Assembly (NCBI GenBank): GCA_016125085.1
Contig: WGMM01000005.1
Location: 117,189 to 181,188 of the forward strand
Direction: 5' to 3'
DNA length: 64,000 nucleotides
From: a bacterium
Lineage (GTDB): Bacteria; Planctomycetota; Planctomycetia; Isosphaerales; Isosphaeraceae
The notes below the pieces were generated by a model, which worked only from the letters and a program-made list of their open reading frames with translations, was not told where the DNA came from and ran no database searches. Shown here one piece after another: positions 6,907 to 18,032 of this stretch. Positions within the stretch are counted from its first letter, which is position 1. Each line of letters begins with the position of its first letter. Position numbers and translations under genes: made by a program.

Positions 6907-9699
6907 ATGCGATTCGACCGACTCTCCCGCCTCATCGCACCAGTATTCCTGACCTTGACGATCGCAGCATGCGGGCCGTTCGACGTCCGTGGCGACGAGG
7001 CGGCCGACTTCTTCGAAGCCCGCATCCGCCCCGTTCTCGTCAAGGAATGCCAGGGATGTCATGGTGCGGAAGATCCTGAGGCTGGCCTGAGCCTGTTGAC
7101 CCGAGAATCGCTTTTGAAGGGCGGCGAGCAGGGCCCGGCTGCCGTGCCCGGGCAACCTGGGGAAAGCCTGATTCTGACGGCGATCGAACATCGTGACGGC
7201 ATGAAGATGCCGCCCAAGGGCAAGCGGCTCGATCAGCACACGATCGACGATTTTCGCCGCTGGATCGCCTCTGGATTGGCATTCCCGGCATCGAACCGAC
7301 CGGCGGCTGGTCTTGAGGCTAAAGCGGCTGTGGCCGATCACTGGGCTTTTCTGCCATTGAAAAAGGCTGAGCCAGGGTTCGCCCAGGACGATCCTGCGAT
7401 GATCGATCACTGGATCGAACGGGAAATCCGTAAGCAGGGGCTCCGGCCGACGCCCGCTGCAGAAAGGTTCAAGCTCATTCGCCGGGCGACACTGGCTCTG
7501 CACGGCCTGCCGCCGACTCCGGATGAAGTGGATCGTTTCGTCGCCGACACCGGCACGGACGAAGCGGCTTTCGATCGCCTCGTCACTCGACTTCTGGCAT
7601 CGCCCCGTTTCGGCGAAAGGTGGGCCCGGCACTGGCTCGACCTGGCCCGCTACTCCGACACGAAGGGTTACGTGTTCTTCGAGGAGAGCGACTTTCCGTG
7701 GTCGTACACCTATCGCGACTACGTGATCCGGTCGTTTTCGGAGGACAAGCCCTATGACCGGTTCGTGAAGGAGCAGATCGCGGCGGACAGGCTGACGGAC
7801 GGGCCTGGCGGCCGTGAGAATCTGGCAGCTCTGGGCTTTCTGACGCTCGGCAACCGGTACATGAACAACCCGCACGACATCATCGACGACCGTATCGATG
7901 TCGTCACGCGGCCACTGCTGGGGCTGAGCGTCACCTGTGCGCGGTGCCACGACCACAAGTTCGATCCGATCGCCAGCGAAGATTATTACGCCCTCTATGG
8001 AATATTCGCGAATTCCGTGGAACCGCTGCTGCCGCCGGAACTCGGACCTGCCGGGACGGACGAAGCCGCTCGCAAAATCGCCGGAGAGATCGCGGCAGCT
8101 CAGGCAAATCTGCGGAATTTCGTCGAATCGAAATACGACGAACTGGTGGAGAAGGCCCGTCGGCGAGCCGGCGATTACCTGCTCGCCGCAGAGACTTCGC
8201 GCCGTGCCCCGAAGACCGACGACTTCATGCTGATCGCCGACGGCGATGACTTGAATCCGACGCTGATTACCCAATGGCGGGCGTTCCTCGAAAAATCCCG
8301 CAAAAAAGAGATGCGGGTAATGCGTACCTGGAACGCTTGTGCGGATGCCGCAGAGGCCGAATTTTCCCAGACCCTTGCCAGGCACCTGGGTGAAGAGACC
8401 AACCCCATCCTGAAAGCCGCCATCGTCGACCGCAGCCCCGCGAATCTGGCGGAACTGGCCCAGGCTTATGGCGAGTCGATGCGTAAAGCCTATTTCGTCT
8501 GGCGTGAATTTCGGGAACGTGGTTTCGCCGCAGGATCAGGCGAGCCGATTCGGCATGAAGATCCGTTCGTCGAAGAGCTTCGTCAGGTGCTCGACGGGCC
8601 AGACTCACCGGTGCGGGTCGTGCGGAACCCGATGGGCGATTTGACGCTGCTGCCTGACCGGGCATCTCAGGCGGAGCTGAAGAAGCGGATCGATGCCTTC
8701 GAAAAGGCCCGGCGGGCGAAAGGCGCGCCGGTCCGGGCCCAAATGCTGACCGATCGGCCCACGGCGGTGGAAACACGACTGTTCGTCCGCGGCAATCCGC
8801 AGAACGAAGGCAAGGAAGTCGAGCGACGTTTCCTGTCGATGTTCGAAGGCACTTTGCCGAAAGTCGAAGTTCCGCCGGGGCAAAGCGGCCGACTGCAGAT
8901 CGCCGAAGCGGTCGCGAATCCGGCGAACCCCCTGACAGCAAGAGTTTACGTCAATCGAGTCTGGCACATCCTGTTCGGCCGGGGTCTGGTGGCCACGCCG
9001 GGCGATTTCGGCATACGTGGCGAACCGCCGAGCCATCCCGAGCTGCTCGATGCCCTGGCTTTGGACTTCATGAAGTCCGGCTGGTCGACCAAGCAGCTCA
9101 TCCGGCGCATCATGCTCAGCCAGACTTATCGTCGATCGACCTTACCGCCCGGTTCCTCCGAGGCATTGGCGAACGACCCACGCGACCAATATCTGGCCTG
9201 GTCCCCGATCCGGCGGTCCGATTACGAAACCATGCGGGATTCGGCGCTGTACGTTTCCGGGCTCCTGGACATGACCGTCGGCGGCCCTTCCTCGGGCTCG
9301 GCCATCGATGCGTCGTTCCGGCGGCGGGCGATCTATGGTCGCATTGACCGGCTGAATTTGCCCGAACAGCTTCGCACGTTCGACTTTCCGGAAGCGAATG
9401 CCCTGGCCGTGGAGCGAGCTTCGACATCGACGCCGGGGCAGGCCCTGTTCCTCATGAACCATCCGTTGTTGAGAGTCTGCGCGGAAGGGCTCGTCCAACG
9501 TTCCGCGGGCGAAGGGTCGGCGGACGACTCCGCCATGGCGTCGCGGATGGCCAGGCTTGCGTGGCAAAGATCGCCATCGAGTGCGGAACTCGCTGAAATC
9601 AGCGAATTTCTGACCACGATTCCGGGCGACGGGCGGGAGCGGCTGATCGCCCTGGCGCAGCTGTTCCTGATGTCCAACGAATTCCACTTCACCGACTGA
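6907..9699 (+). CDS. Planctomycete cytochrome c / DUF1549 / DUF1553 protein (PSD1 type)
   Basis: A 930-residue exported protein with the domain order typical of planctomycetes. The leader has a lipobox-like IAAC at residues 19-22, so it may be a lipoprotein. A planctomycete cytochrome C domain follows, with a haem site CQGCH (48-52) and an MKMPP distal-ligand motif near 97. DUF1549 comes next (about 150-360), including a second CARCH motif near 345, and DUF1553 forms the C-terminal third. Such proteins are nearly always paired with a DUF1501 protein, as here 8 bp downstream, and are thought to act in the periplasm, perhaps in oxidative attack on complex substrates; the reaction is not established. 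Confidence 0.95.
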   Translation: MRFDRLSRLIAPVFLTLTIAACGPFDVRGDEAADFFEARIRPVLVKECQGCHGAEDPEAGLSLLTRESLLKGGEQGPAAVPGQPGESLILTAIEHRDGMKMPPKGKRLDQHTIDDFRRWIASGLAFPASNRPAAGLEAKAAVADHWAFLPLKKAEPGFAQDDPAMIDHWIEREIRKQGLRPTPAAERFKLIRRATLALHGLPPTPDEVDRFVADTGTDEAAFDRLVTRLLASPRFGERWARHWLDLARYSDTKGYVFFEESDFPWSYTYRDYVIRSFSEDKPYDRFVKEQIAADRLTDGPGGRENLAALGFLTLGNRYMNNPHDIIDDRIDVVTRPLLGLSVTCARCHDHKFDPIASEDYYALYGIFANSVEPLLPPELGPAGTDEAARKIAGEIAAAQANLRNFVESKYDELVEKARRRAGDYLLAAETSRRAPKTDDFMLIADGDDLNPTLITQWRAFLEKSRKKEMRVMRTWNACADAAEAEFSQTLARHLGEETNPILKAAIVDRSPANLAELAQAYGESMRKAYFVWREFRERGFAAGSGEPIRHEDPFVEELRQVLDGPDSPVRVVRNPMGDLTLLPDRASQAELKKRIDAFEKARRAKGAPVRAQMLTDRPTAVETRLFVRGNPQNEGKEVERRFLSMFEGTLPKVEVPPGQSGRLQIAEAVANPANPLTARVYVNRVWHILFGRGLVATPGDFGIRGEPPSHPELLDALALDFMKSGWSTKQLIRRIMLSQTYRRSTLPPGSSEALANDPRDQYLAWSPIRRSDYETMRDSALYVSGLLDMTVGGPSSGSAIDASFRRRAIYGRIDRLNLPEQLRTFDFPEANALAVERASTSTPGQALFLMNHPLLRVCAEGLVQRSAGEGSADDSAMASRMARLAWQRSPSSAELAEISEFLTTIPGDGRERLIALAQLFLMSNEFHFTD

Positions 9700-9707
9700 A
9701 TCCGACC

Positions 9708-11108
9708 ATGAACGAGCTGAACCTCTCCCGAAGAGACTTGCTGCGTCGCACTGGCATGGGCATGCCGATGCTGGCCATGGCGGCGCTGGAAGCGGCCGAA
9801 ACGCCGGCCGGCATCAAGGCCGTGAACCCGCTGGCGCCGAAGCCGCCCCATTTTCCGGCGAAGGCGAAGCACGTCGTCCACCTGTTCATGAACGGCGGTC
9901 CGTCGCATGTGGACACGTTCGACCCGAAGCCCCTGCTCGACAAATACCACGGCAAGCCTCTCCCTACAAGCAACTTGCGCACGGAGCGCAAAACCGGTGC
10001 GGCGATGCGTTCGCCGTTTTCGTTCGCGAAGTACGGTGAATCGGGCCTGGAAGTCAGCGATCTGTTCAAGCGTACGGCATCCTGGCACGCCGACAAGCTT
10101 TGCGTGATCCGTTCGATCCACGCGGACGTGCCCAATCACGAACCGTCGCTGATGCTCATGAATTGCGGCGATTCGCGACTGCCGCGCCCAAGCTTCGGAT
10201 CATGGGCGACTTACGGACTGGGTACCGAAAACCAGAACCTCCCTGGTTTCGTGGCGATGTGTCCGGGCGGATATCCGATCGTGGCCGCCCAGAACTGGCG
10301 GTCGGCATTTCTGCCCGGAGCGTATCAGGGTACTTACCTGAATACGGAACTCAAAGATCCTGAGAAGCTTGTGGAGAATCTCCGCAACGGCAAACTCGGG
10401 CCGGCTGAGCAGCGCAAGCAGCTCGACCTGCTTCAGAGATGGAATCGCAGGCATCGCGAGAGCCAGGGCGACGACGCACTTCTGGAAGCCCGGATTCAGT
10501 CGTTCGAGCTGGCCTATCGGATGCAGTCGGAAGCGGCCGACGTTTTCGATCTTTCACGCGAACCTGCCTGGCTGCGGGAACTTTATGGCGATACGACGAT
10601 CGGCCGCCAGTTGCTGATGACGCGCAGGATGATTGAACGGGGCGTCCGGTTCGTCCAGGTCTGGTCCGGCGCCGGTCAGCCGTGGGACAATCACGACAAT
10701 CTGGAAAAGCAGCATCGCGACCTTTCCAATCAATGGGATGGGCCGATCGCGGCATTTCTGCTCGACCTCGATCAGCGCGGGCTTCTGTCAGAAACTCTCG
10801 TGCTCTGGGGCGGCGAATTCGGGCGCACGCCCGTGGCCGAGCTGCCCGCGCTGAACGGGCGTGACCACAACCATTACGGGTTCTCGGTCTGGCTGGCGGG
10901 CGGCGGCGTGAAGGGCGGCCAGGCTTACGGAGCGACCGACGAATTCGGATTCGCCGCCCAGGAAAAGCCGGTGCACGTGCATGACCTGCATGCGACGATG
11001 CTGCACCTGCTCGGCATCGATCACGAGCGGCTGACGTATCGCTACGCGGGCCGCGACTTCCGCCTGACCGACATCCACGGGCGTGTCGTGCATGACTGGA
11101 TCACCTGA
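9708..11108 (+). CDS. DUF1501 family secreted protein
   Basis: A 466-residue protein with a Tat-type leader (LSRRDLLRRTG, residues 5-15) and the DUF1501 fold, related to the alkaline phosphatase/sulfatase superfamily. Characteristic stretches are FMNGGPSHVDTFDPKP (about 63-78) and LWGGEFGRTP near residue 370, which contain likely metal-binding Asp, Glu and His. It starts 8 bp after the PSD1-type gene, so the two form a transcription unit. DUF1501 and PSD1 proteins occur as partners in planctomycetes; the chemical role is unproven. Confidence 0.95.
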   Translation: MNELNLSRRDLLRRTGMGMPMLAMAALEAAETPAGIKAVNPLAPKPPHFPAKAKHVVHLFMNGGPSHVDTFDPKPLLDKYHGKPLPTSNLRTERKTGAAMRSPFSFAKYGESGLEVSDLFKRTASWHADKLCVIRSIHADVPNHEPSLMLMNCGDSRLPRPSFGSWATYGLGTENQNLPGFVAMCPGGYPIVAAQNWRSAFLPGAYQGTYLNTELKDPEKLVENLRNGKLGPAEQRKQLDLLQRWNRRHRESQGDDALLEARIQSFELAYRMQSEAADVFDLSREPAWLRELYGDTTIGRQLLMTRRMIERGVRFVQVWSGAGQPWDNHDNLEKQHRDLSNQWDGPIAAFLLDLDQRGLLSETLVLWGGEFGRTPVAELPALNGRDHNHYGFSVWLAGGGVKGGQAYGATDEFGFAAQEKPVHVHDLHATMLHLLGIDHERLTYRYAGRDFRLTDIHGRVVHDWIT

Positions 11109-11264
11109 TCCGGCAGACTCAGGGTTGCCGTATCCCGTCACGCCAGCGCCGATTGCCTGCGCTGGCGGATTGCGGATATTATGATGCACAGAATTCAAGA
11201 CGCGAACACAGGAATCCGCGGTTTCGACCGGCGGTTCCGCCTTTGAGCCGAGCGACTTTCTGCC

Positions 11265-13409
11265 ATGGAATCCGACGACAGCACCGGTACTTATCACTCG
11301 ATCGTCGCACCTGCTCCGGCCGGGCTTTCCGCGATTCGCAACATAGGCATCATCGCCCACATCGACGCCGGCAAAACGACGACGACTGAGCGCATCCTGT
11401 ATTACACCCGCACCATTCACAAGATGGGCGACGTGGACCGTGGCAGCACGACGACCGACTACCTGCCGGAAGAGAGGGAGCGGGGCATCACGATCATCGC
11501 CGCGGCGATCACGTGCAAGTGGAAGGACTACACGGTCAACATCATCGACACGCCCGGCCACGTCGATTTCACGGCCGAAGTCGAGCGGAGCCTGCGGGTT
11601 CTGGACGGCGCAGTGGTCGTCTTTTCGGCCGTCGAAGGGGTCGAGGCCCAGAGCGAAACAGTCTGGCGTCAGGCGACGAAGTACGGCGTTCCCCGAATCT
11701 GCTTCATCAACAAGATGGACCGCATCGGGGCGGAATACGACCGCGTGTTCGAAGAAATCCGCGAGCGTCTCGAATCGAACCCCGTGCCGATCGTCATGCC
11801 GATCGGTGCCGGGCCTGAAGGCAGCATCGGCGAATTCCGCGGCCTGATCGACCTGATCCGCATGCGGGCTTTTTATTCGCATGCCGACGACATGGGCGAC
11901 AAGGTGGCCGAGACCGACATCCCCGAAGACATGGCCGCCGAAGCCGACCTGTGGCGTGAGCGGCTGCTCAATTCGCTTTCCGAAGCCGATGAGGAATTCA
12001 CCGAAAACTATATGGCCCACCTGGAAGGGGCCGAACTGACGGAAGAGATGATCCACGCTGCGCTCAGGCGTGCGACTCTGGCCGCCCGGATTCAGCCGGT
12101 GCTGTGCGGTTCGAGTTTCAAGTACGTCGGCGTGCAGCGGCTGCTCGATGCCGTTCTGCAGTATCTGCCGAGCCCGCTCGACAAGCCGCCCGTCGTCGGC
12201 CTGCACCCGAAGAAGGGCACGGAGCTGACGCGCAAGCCCAAGGCCGATGAGCCTTTCTGTGGACTGGTCTTCAAGATCACGAGCGACCAGCACGGCGACC
12301 TCTCGTTCGTCCGGATCTATTCCGGCGTGCTCAAGGCCGGCGATCGGCCGATGAATCCGGCACGCGACAAAAAAGAAGTCTGCTCAAGACTTTATCACAT
12401 CGCGGCGGATGAGCGGATCAAGATCGACGAAGCCTCGGCTGGCGATATCGTGGGTGTCGTGGGCCTGAAAGAGGCTCGCACCGGCGACACGCTCTGCGAC
12501 GCGCCCCACCCGATTCTGCTGGAGCAGATCGAATTCCCCGAGACGGTCATGAGCATGTCGATCGAGCCGGTCAGCTCGGCGGACAAAGGCAAACTGGCTG
12601 ACACTCTGGCTTCGTTGGCACGCGAAGACCCGACATTCACTTACAAGGTGAACGAAGAGACCGGGCAGACGATCATCTCGGGCATGGGTGAACTGCACCT
12701 GGAAATTCTCAAGCACCGGATGACGCGCGACTTCAACATGAAGGTGCACGTCGGCCGGCCGCGGGTAAGCTATCGGGAGACGATCAAGAAGGCCGTCAAG
12801 CGTGTCACCGGCGTATGCCAGCGCGTGACGGGCAATCAGGAGCTGTACGCCAAGGTGACGATCGACCTCGAACCGGAGTCTCAGCCCAAGGGCGCGCCGG
12901 TCGTCAAGTTCGTCAACAAGTGCAAGGCGGGCGATATCCCGGCCGAATTCGTGCCCGTGATCGAACAGACCCTGCGTGAAGAAGCCAAATCAGGCGGCAA
13001 GACGGGCTATCCTCTGGTGGACCTGAAAATTACGCTGGTGGATGGCTCTTACGACGACGACTCTTCGAACGACGTCGCCTTCCGCTTCGCCGCCGCTGAC
13101 GCCATGACGAAAGCCCTGGAAGAGGCCGGGCCGGTTCTGCTGGAACCGATCATGAAGCTGGAAGTGGTCACGCCCGACGAAAGCCTGGGCAACATCACGG
13201 CCGACCTGACGGCAAGGCGTGCGATCATCACCGGCACGAATCAGCGTGGGCGGTTGCAAGTGATCGAGGCCGAAGCCCCGCTGGAGAAGATGTTCGGCTA
13301 TTCGACGGCCGTTCGGTCCCTCAGCCAGGGGCGTGCGAGCTATTCGATGGAACCGCTGCAGTATTCGGCCGCGCCCGATTCGCTGCTGGAGGCGATTCTG
13401 GGCACGTGA
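11265..13409 (+). CDS. fusA2: Elongation factor G paralogue, EF-G2 / ribosome-recycling type
   Basis: A 714-residue translational GTPase with G1 AHIDAGKT (31-38), G2 region ERERGITI, G3 DTPGHVD and G4 NKMD, followed by EF-G domains II-V. The switch I region reads [19 protein letters not shown] rather than the GAATMDWMEQEQERGIT of ordinary EF-G, and the G3-G4 stretch ([25 protein letters not shown]) is closest to mitochondrial EF-G2 and bacterial spdEFG2 sequences that I recall. In Borrelia and mitochondria that branch works in ribosome recycling with RRF, not in translocation. There is a 20-residue N-terminal extension. The assignment to EF-G2 rests on remembered motifs, not on a tree. The symbol is tentative. 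Confidence 0.85.
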   Translation: MESDDSTGTYHSIVAPAPAGLSAIRNIGIIAHIDAGKTTTTERILYYTRTIHKMGDVDRGSTTTDYLPEERERGITIIAAAITCKWKDYTVNIIDTPGHVDFTAEVERSLRVLDGAVVVFSAVEGVEAQSETVWRQATKYGVPRICFINKMDRIGAEYDRVFEEIRERLESNPVPIVMPIGAGPEGSIGEFRGLIDLIRMRAFYSHADDMGDKVAETDIPEDMAAEADLWRERLLNSLSEADEEFTENYMAHLEGAELTEEMIHAALRRATLAARIQPVLCGSSFKYVGVQRLLDAVLQYLPSPLDKPPVVGLHPKKGTELTRKPKADEPFCGLVFKITSDQHGDLSFVRIYSGVLKAGDRPMNPARDKKEVCSRLYHIAADERIKIDEASAGDIVGVVGLKEARTGDTLCDAPHPILLEQIEFPETVMSMSIEPVSSADKGKLADTLASLAREDPTFTYKVNEETGQTIISGMGELHLEILKHRMTRDFNMKVHVGRPRVSYRETIKKAVKRVTGVCQRVTGNQELYAKVTIDLEPESQPKGAPVVKFVNKCKAGDIPAEFVPVIEQTLREEAKSGGKTGYPLVDLKITLVDGSYDDDSSNDVAFRFAAADAMTKALEEAGPVLLEPIMKLEVVTPDESLGNITADLTARRAIITGTNQRGRLQVIEAEAPLEKMFGYSTAVRSLSQGRASYSMEPLQYSAAPDSLLEAILGT

Positions 13410-13639
13410 TCGCGGCCCTGGACCGGCCTGACCGCGTTCAGGGCGATGGATTCCGAAACGGGACCGGCCGGAATTCGCGAAAACCGTCCTGAAGACGGCT
13501 CCGAACGTGCACCGAACATTGTGCGCAAGAGCGAGATTCGATAAAATAAGCCATCCGACGAAAAGCGGGATTCCGGCCATCGGGCGCTCGTCCTTGCCGA
13601 TGATTCCGGCGCTTTCCGAACTTCAGGGAAATTTCCACC

Positions 13640-16408
13640 GTGAGCGACGACGAATTGGAACGTACCGAGGGGAATGATCCGAACGCGAACGGCCCCGAAA
13701 AGGAAAAGCAGGAACAGGAAAAGCCCGCTCCGAAGACGAAAGGCAAGGGCGACGATCGTGGCCTGCCCGCGGCTCCGATTCTGCAGGCCACGCCCCTGAA
13801 CATCGAAGACGAGCTGAAGGAAAGCTATCTCACGTACGCGATGTCGGTCATCGTCAGCCGGGCGCTGCCGGATGTGCGCGACGGCCTGAAGCCCTCGCAG
13901 CGGCGGATCCTCACGGCCATGCTCGACCTCGGGCTGACGCCCGGCTCCTCGACGAGCAAGTGCGCGGGTATCGTCGGCGAGACGATGAAACGCTACCACC
14001 CGCACGGCGACAATTCGATCTATCCCACGCTTGCCCGGATGGCGCAGTGGTGGAACATGCGGTCGACGCTGATCACGGGGCAGGGGAACTTCGGCTCGAT
14101 CCACGGCCTGCCGCCGGCGGCCATGCGTTATACCGAGGCCAAGCTCTCGCCCGTCGCCGCGGAAATGCTGCAGGACATCAAGGAAGACACCGTCGACTTC
14201 CAGCCGAATTACGACGAAAAATATCAGGAACCGCGCGTCCTGCCGGCGAAGTTTCCGAACCTGCTCGTCAACGGCTCGGGCGGTATCGCCGTCGGCATGG
14301 CCACGAACATTCCGCCGCATAATCTGGGCGAAGTGTGCGATGCCCTGATCGCCCTGATCGACAACCCCCGCATCACGCTCGACGAGATTATGGAACGGCT
14401 GCCGGCGCCGGACTTTCCGACCGGCGGTATCCTCTGCGGCCGGCTCGGGATCAAGCAGGCTTATCTGACAGGCCGCGGCCGGGTGGTGATTCAGGCCCGG
14501 CACGCGATCGAGGTGCAGAAAGACGGCCGCGAGCACCTCGTATTCACCGAGATTCCGTATCAGCAGACGAAAGAGCCGCTGCTCAAAAAGCTGGCCGAGC
14601 TGGTCAACACAGGCCGGATCACGGGCGTTTCGGACATCGTCGACGAGTCGGACCGTAAGCAGCCCGTGCGGATCGTGGTGAAGATCAAGAAGGGCGAGAA
14701 CACGCAGGTCATCCTCAACCAGCTATTCAAGTTTTCGCCGCTTCAGGACAGTTTTTCGATCATCAACCTTGCGCTCGTCGACGGTCGTCCGAAGCTGCTT
14801 CCGATCAAGGAAATGCTGCGGCTGTTCGTCGAGCATCGCCAGGTCGTCATCCGGCGGCGCACGACTTTTCTGCTCAAGCAGGCGCGCCAGCGGGCCCATA
14901 TCGTCGAAGGGCTCCTGATCGCCCTGAACTACATCGACGAAATCATCGCCATCATCCGGTCCAGCCGCGACCCTGACACCGCGCGCCGGCGCTTGATGGA
15001 AGTCCAGGTGTCGGCCGACATTCTGCAGCGTGCGCTGGACGACCCTGAAGCCCGACCGACCGGCCCGCTCACGCGGCAGCAGGCCGACGCGATCCTGGTC
15101 ATGCAGCTTCAGCGGCTTACGGGGCTTGAAGCCGACAAGCTTTCGGCCGAGTACAAGGCTCTGCGTGAAGACATCGGCAAGCTCGAAGCCATTCTGGCCG
15201 ACGAAGGCGAAATCCTCGCCCTGATTCGCAAGGATCTCGAAGACCTCAAGGACAAATACGCCGACGCCCGGCGCAGCACGATCTCCGACATCGAAGTGGG
15301 CGACTACGACAAGGAAGCCCTGATCCGCGAAGAGTATATGGTCGTGACCGTGACCAACGGCGGCTATATCAAGCGGATCGCGCCGGCCGTCTATCGGGCC
15401 CAGGGGCGTGGCGGCCGCGGCGTTTCGGCGACTTCGACGAAGGAAGACGACTTCCTGGCTCACATGTTCGTCGCTCTCACGCACGACTACATGCTTTTCT
15501 TCACGACAGCCGGCAAAGTCTACTGGCTCAAGGTTTATGATATCCCCGAAGGCTCACGGACCAGTGGCGGCCGGGCTCTCGTGAACTTGCTTCAGCTCGG
15601 TGAAGGCGAACGTGTGACGGGCATGGTCCCGGTGCGGCACTTCCGTGAAGACGAGAGCCTGTTCATGGTCACCCGTCGCGGCACCGTGAAGAAGACCCGG
15701 CTGGCGGCGTTCAAACGGCCATTGGGCCGGGGCATCATCGCCCTGGGGCTTGATGAGGGCGACGAACTGATCGGTGTCGCGCGTGTCCGTACGGGTCAGC
15801 AGGTGATTCTGGCCACGCGGGAGGGCATGTCGATCCGGTTCGACGAATCCGACGTGCGCACGATGGGCCGTGGGGCCTATGGCGTTCGCGGGATTCGGCT
15901 GGACGAAGGCGACGAAGTGGTGGGCATGGTCATCGCCGACGGTCCTGAGGACGACGCCCAGCTGCTGACGATTTGCGCGCTCGGGCAGGGCAAACGGACG
16001 AATTTGACCGAATACCGCAGCCAGTCGCGCGGCGGCAAGGGTGTGATCGACATCAAGACCGGCGGCAGGAACGGCAATGTCGTGGCCGTCGCCAAAGTCA
16101 TCGGCGACGACGAAATCATGGTCACCACCTCCGGCGGGATCATGATCCGGACCCGTGTCGAGGAAATCCGCGAAACCGGGCGTAACACGCTTGGCGTCCG
16201 CATCATCCGGCTGGACGAAGGTGACTCGGTCGGTTCGCTGGCACTCGTGCCCGAAGAGGCCATCGAAGCGGCGGAAGCCAAGGCCGCTGCGGAAGACGCC
16301 GAAAACGCGAACCGGGCCGATGACGTTGACATTCCGGACGACGCGGATGACATCGTCGAAATCGACGAAGAACCGGCTGAGGAAACGGCCGAACCTTCGG
16401 ACGAGTGA
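13640..16408 (+). CDS. gyrA: DNA gyrase subunit A
   Basis: A 922-residue type IIA topoisomerase A subunit starting with GTG behind an AGGGA ribosome binding site. After a charged, low-complexity N-terminal extension of about 50 residues come the winged-helix/tower domains with catalytic Tyr164 (AAMRYTE), and a six-bladed C-terminal DNA-wrapping domain whose first blade carries a GyrA box (QGRGGRG near residue 590) and whose later blade has QSRGGKG. The last 50 residues are acidic. The GyrA box favours gyrase over topoisomerase IV. In the quinolone-binding helix the usual Ser and Asp (E. coli 83 and 87) are Asn125 and Pro129. Confidence 0.93.
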   Translation: MSDDELERTEGNDPNANGPEKEKQEQEKPAPKTKGKGDDRGLPAAPILQATPLNIEDELKESYLTYAMSVIVSRALPDVRDGLKPSQRRILTAMLDLGLTPGSSTSKCAGIVGETMKRYHPHGDNSIYPTLARMAQWWNMRSTLITGQGNFGSIHGLPPAAMRYTEAKLSPVAAEMLQDIKEDTVDFQPNYDEKYQEPRVLPAKFPNLLVNGSGGIAVGMATNIPPHNLGEVCDALIALIDNPRITLDEIMERLPAPDFPTGGILCGRLGIKQAYLTGRGRVVIQARHAIEVQKDGREHLVFTEIPYQQTKEPLLKKLAELVNTGRITGVSDIVDESDRKQPVRIVVKIKKGENTQVILNQLFKFSPLQDSFSIINLALVDGRPKLLPIKEMLRLFVEHRQVVIRRRTTFLLKQARQRAHIVEGLLIALNYIDEIIAIIRSSRDPDTARRRLMEVQVSADILQRALDDPEARPTGPLTRQQADAILVMQLQRLTGLEADKLSAEYKALREDIGKLEAILADEGEILALIRKDLEDLKDKYADARRSTISDIEVGDYDKEALIREEYMVVTVTNGGYIKRIAPAVYRAQGRGGRGVSATSTKEDDFLAHMFVALTHDYMLFFTTAGKVYWLKVYDIPEGSRTSGGRALVNLLQLGEGERVTGMVPVRHFREDESLFMVTRRGTVKKTRLAAFKRPLGRGIIALGLDEGDELIGVARVRTGQQVILATREGMSIRFDESDVRTMGRGAYGVRGIRLDEGDEVVGMVIADGPEDDAQLLTICALGQGKRTNLTEYRSQSRGGKGVIDIKTGGRNGNVVAVAKVIGDDEIMVTTSGGIMIRTRVEEIRETGRNTLGVRIIRLDEGDSVGSLALVPEEAIEAAEAKAAAEDAENANRADDVDIPDDADDIVEIDEEPAEETAEPSDE

Positions 16409-16523
16409 CCCACGGCCAAGCGCGATCTGTGTCGTGACTGTATGACGGGATAGCCCTGCGTTAGTATGGGTCGAATGCCGAAACGTTCGATCCCGCGGTA
16501 AACATCACGCGACGGCGATATCC

Positions 16524-17327
16524 ATGACGAATTCAGGACATCACCAACCAGGTGAAGACGAGCCGATCGACGTCGAATTCCTCAGCGAATCGACGTCGGC
16601 CTCTGCGCCCCGGCCCCCGGCTCAAGGTCAAGGAATTACGCAGGTTCCGTTCGATGCACCGCCGCCGGAAGAAGATCTCTTCGCGGCGGTCGAATTCGCG
16701 GACAATCCTGAGCCCCGGTGCCCGTGCGTTCTCGTGCTGGATATCTCCGGCTCGATGGCCGGTACTCCGATCGACCAGCTCAACCAGGCCCTGAACCAGT
16801 TCGTGCAGGAAGTCTCGACGGACGCTCTGGCGGCGAAGCGGCTGGAACTGGCCGTCGTCAGTTGCGGCGGCGATGTGCGCGTCGCGCACGACTTCGCGAC
16901 CGTGAGCCACTTCGTCCCGCCGATTCTTATGGCGGGCGGCGATACGCCCCTGGGTGCGGCGATCGAAAAGGGCATCGAACTGATCGACCGCCGCAAGCGC
17001 AACTACCGGCTCGGCGGCGTCTCTTATTTCCGCCCCTGGCTGGTCGTGCTGACTGACGGCGCGCCGACGGATGACGTCGGCCAGGCCGCTCGGCTGCTGC
17101 ATCAGGAAGAGGCCGGCAAGAGCCTCGTGGCGTTCTGTTTCGGCACGGACACGTTCGACAAGGCGACCATGGCACGTGTCTTCCCGCGGCAGCCGCTGAC
17201 GATGCGCGGGGCCCGGTTTCAGGAATTCTTCCGCTGGTTGTCGGCCTCGATGGCCAGCGTTTCGCACTCACGCCCGGGTGACCGGCTCAAACTCAACAAA
17301 CCATCCGACGACTGGGTCATCGATTGA
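16524..17327 (+). CDS. VWA-domain protein, TerY/YegL-like
   Basis: A 267-residue cytoplasmic protein. Residues 1-62 are acidic and Pro-rich, the VWA domain spans about 65-255. A full MIDAS metal site is visible: DISGS (Asp73, Ser75, Ser77), Thr141 (GGDTPLG) and Asp178 (LTDGAP). This composition matches the stand-alone VWA proteins of the TerY/YegL group, which often work with kinases or phosphatases in stress systems; no such partner is adjacent here. It follows gyrA by 115 bp and precedes a thioredoxin-like gene by 45 bp. Confidence 0.85.
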   Translation: MTNSGHHQPGEDEPIDVEFLSESTSASAPRPPAQGQGITQVPFDAPPPEEDLFAAVEFADNPEPRCPCVLVLDISGSMAGTPIDQLNQALNQFVQEVSTDALAAKRLELAVVSCGGDVRVAHDFATVSHFVPPILMAGGDTPLGAAIEKGIELIDRRKRNYRLGGVSYFRPWLVVLTDGAPTDDVGQAARLLHQEEAGKSLVAFCFGTDTFDKATMARVFPRQPLTMRGARFQEFFRWLSASMASVSHSRPGDRLKLNKPSDDWVID

Positions 17328-17372
17328 CCGGCCTGCCCGAACCGTTCCTGACGAGCGAATCCCCTTCACGTA

Positions 17373-17960
17373 ATGAGCGATATGAGCATCGACTGGCAAT
17401 CCTGCTTCGACCGAGCCCACGATTACGACAGCTTTCTCCGCAAGTATGCATCGCAAGTGCATCGCGATCGATGGTCGGATAATGATCGGAAAATCGAACT
17501 TTCGCCCGAATCCCTTGCGACTTTCGGTCAATTCGGTCGCAAAATGAACGTGCTTTGCCTGGCTGGAACGTGGTGCGGCGATTGTGCCTTTCAATGCCCG
17601 ATCTTTCGCAAGCTCGCGCAAGCATCGCCCGCGGGCCTGATCGACCTTCGATTTCTGGACCGTGACGACGCTCCGGAGGAAGCACGCGAGGCGCTGCGAA
17701 TCAACGGCGGTCAGCGCGTACCTGCCGTGATCTTTCTCAGTGAGGACGGTTTCGAAGCCGCCCGTTACGGCGAAAAGACTCTGGCCCAATACCGGCAGGA
17801 AGTCGAATCGCTCCACGGTGCAAGTTGCAGCCTGGGCATTGCGGGATCAGGCGATGCCCGATACCGGGAATCGGTGATCTCGGAATGGGCGGATCAGTTC
17901 GAGCGTGCTCAACTGATACTCAGGCTCTCGGCCCGTTTGCGAAGCAAATACGGCGATTGA
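17373..17960 (+). CDS. Thioredoxin-fold protein
   Basis: A 195-residue cytoplasmic protein of the thioredoxin superfamily (Thioredoxin_9-like). The active-site loop is GTWCGDC (Cys68, Cys71), with a third cysteine at 75, followed by the beta strand and the cis-Pro (RVPAV near residue 115). The N-terminal helices (1-55) and a C-terminal helical region extend beyond the core fold. No signal peptide is seen. The redox partner is unknown. It lies 45 bp after the VWA gene and could be cotranscribed. Confidence 0.82.
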   Translation: MSDMSIDWQSCFDRAHDYDSFLRKYASQVHRDRWSDNDRKIELSPESLATFGQFGRKMNVLCLAGTWCGDCAFQCPIFRKLAQASPAGLIDLRFLDRDDAPEEAREALRINGGQRVPAVIFLSEDGFEAARYGEKTLAQYRQEVESLHGASCSLGIAGSGDARYRESVISEWADQFERAQLILRLSARLRSKYGD

Positions 17961-18032
17961 GACGGATGGCGACCCGGCGTCTGCCCGGGATCTACGCCTT
18001 ATGCCAGAATCCCGAGCCTGCTCAAGCCAGGT

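Noticed and set aside
6892..8385. 497-residue minus-strand ORF antisense to the PSD1-type gene
   Set aside because: No recognisable domain and it mirrors the codon pattern of the strong plus-strand gene; a shadow of a GC-rich frame.
10788..12293. 501-residue minus-strand ORF antisense to DUF1501 and EF-G
   Set aside because: It runs across two real genes and the intergenic gap; no domain.
13640..16408. Reading this gene as topoisomerase IV ParC
   Set aside because: The C-terminal GyrA-box-like QGRGGRG and six-blade domain favour gyrase, though a second gyrA copy elsewhere is possible.
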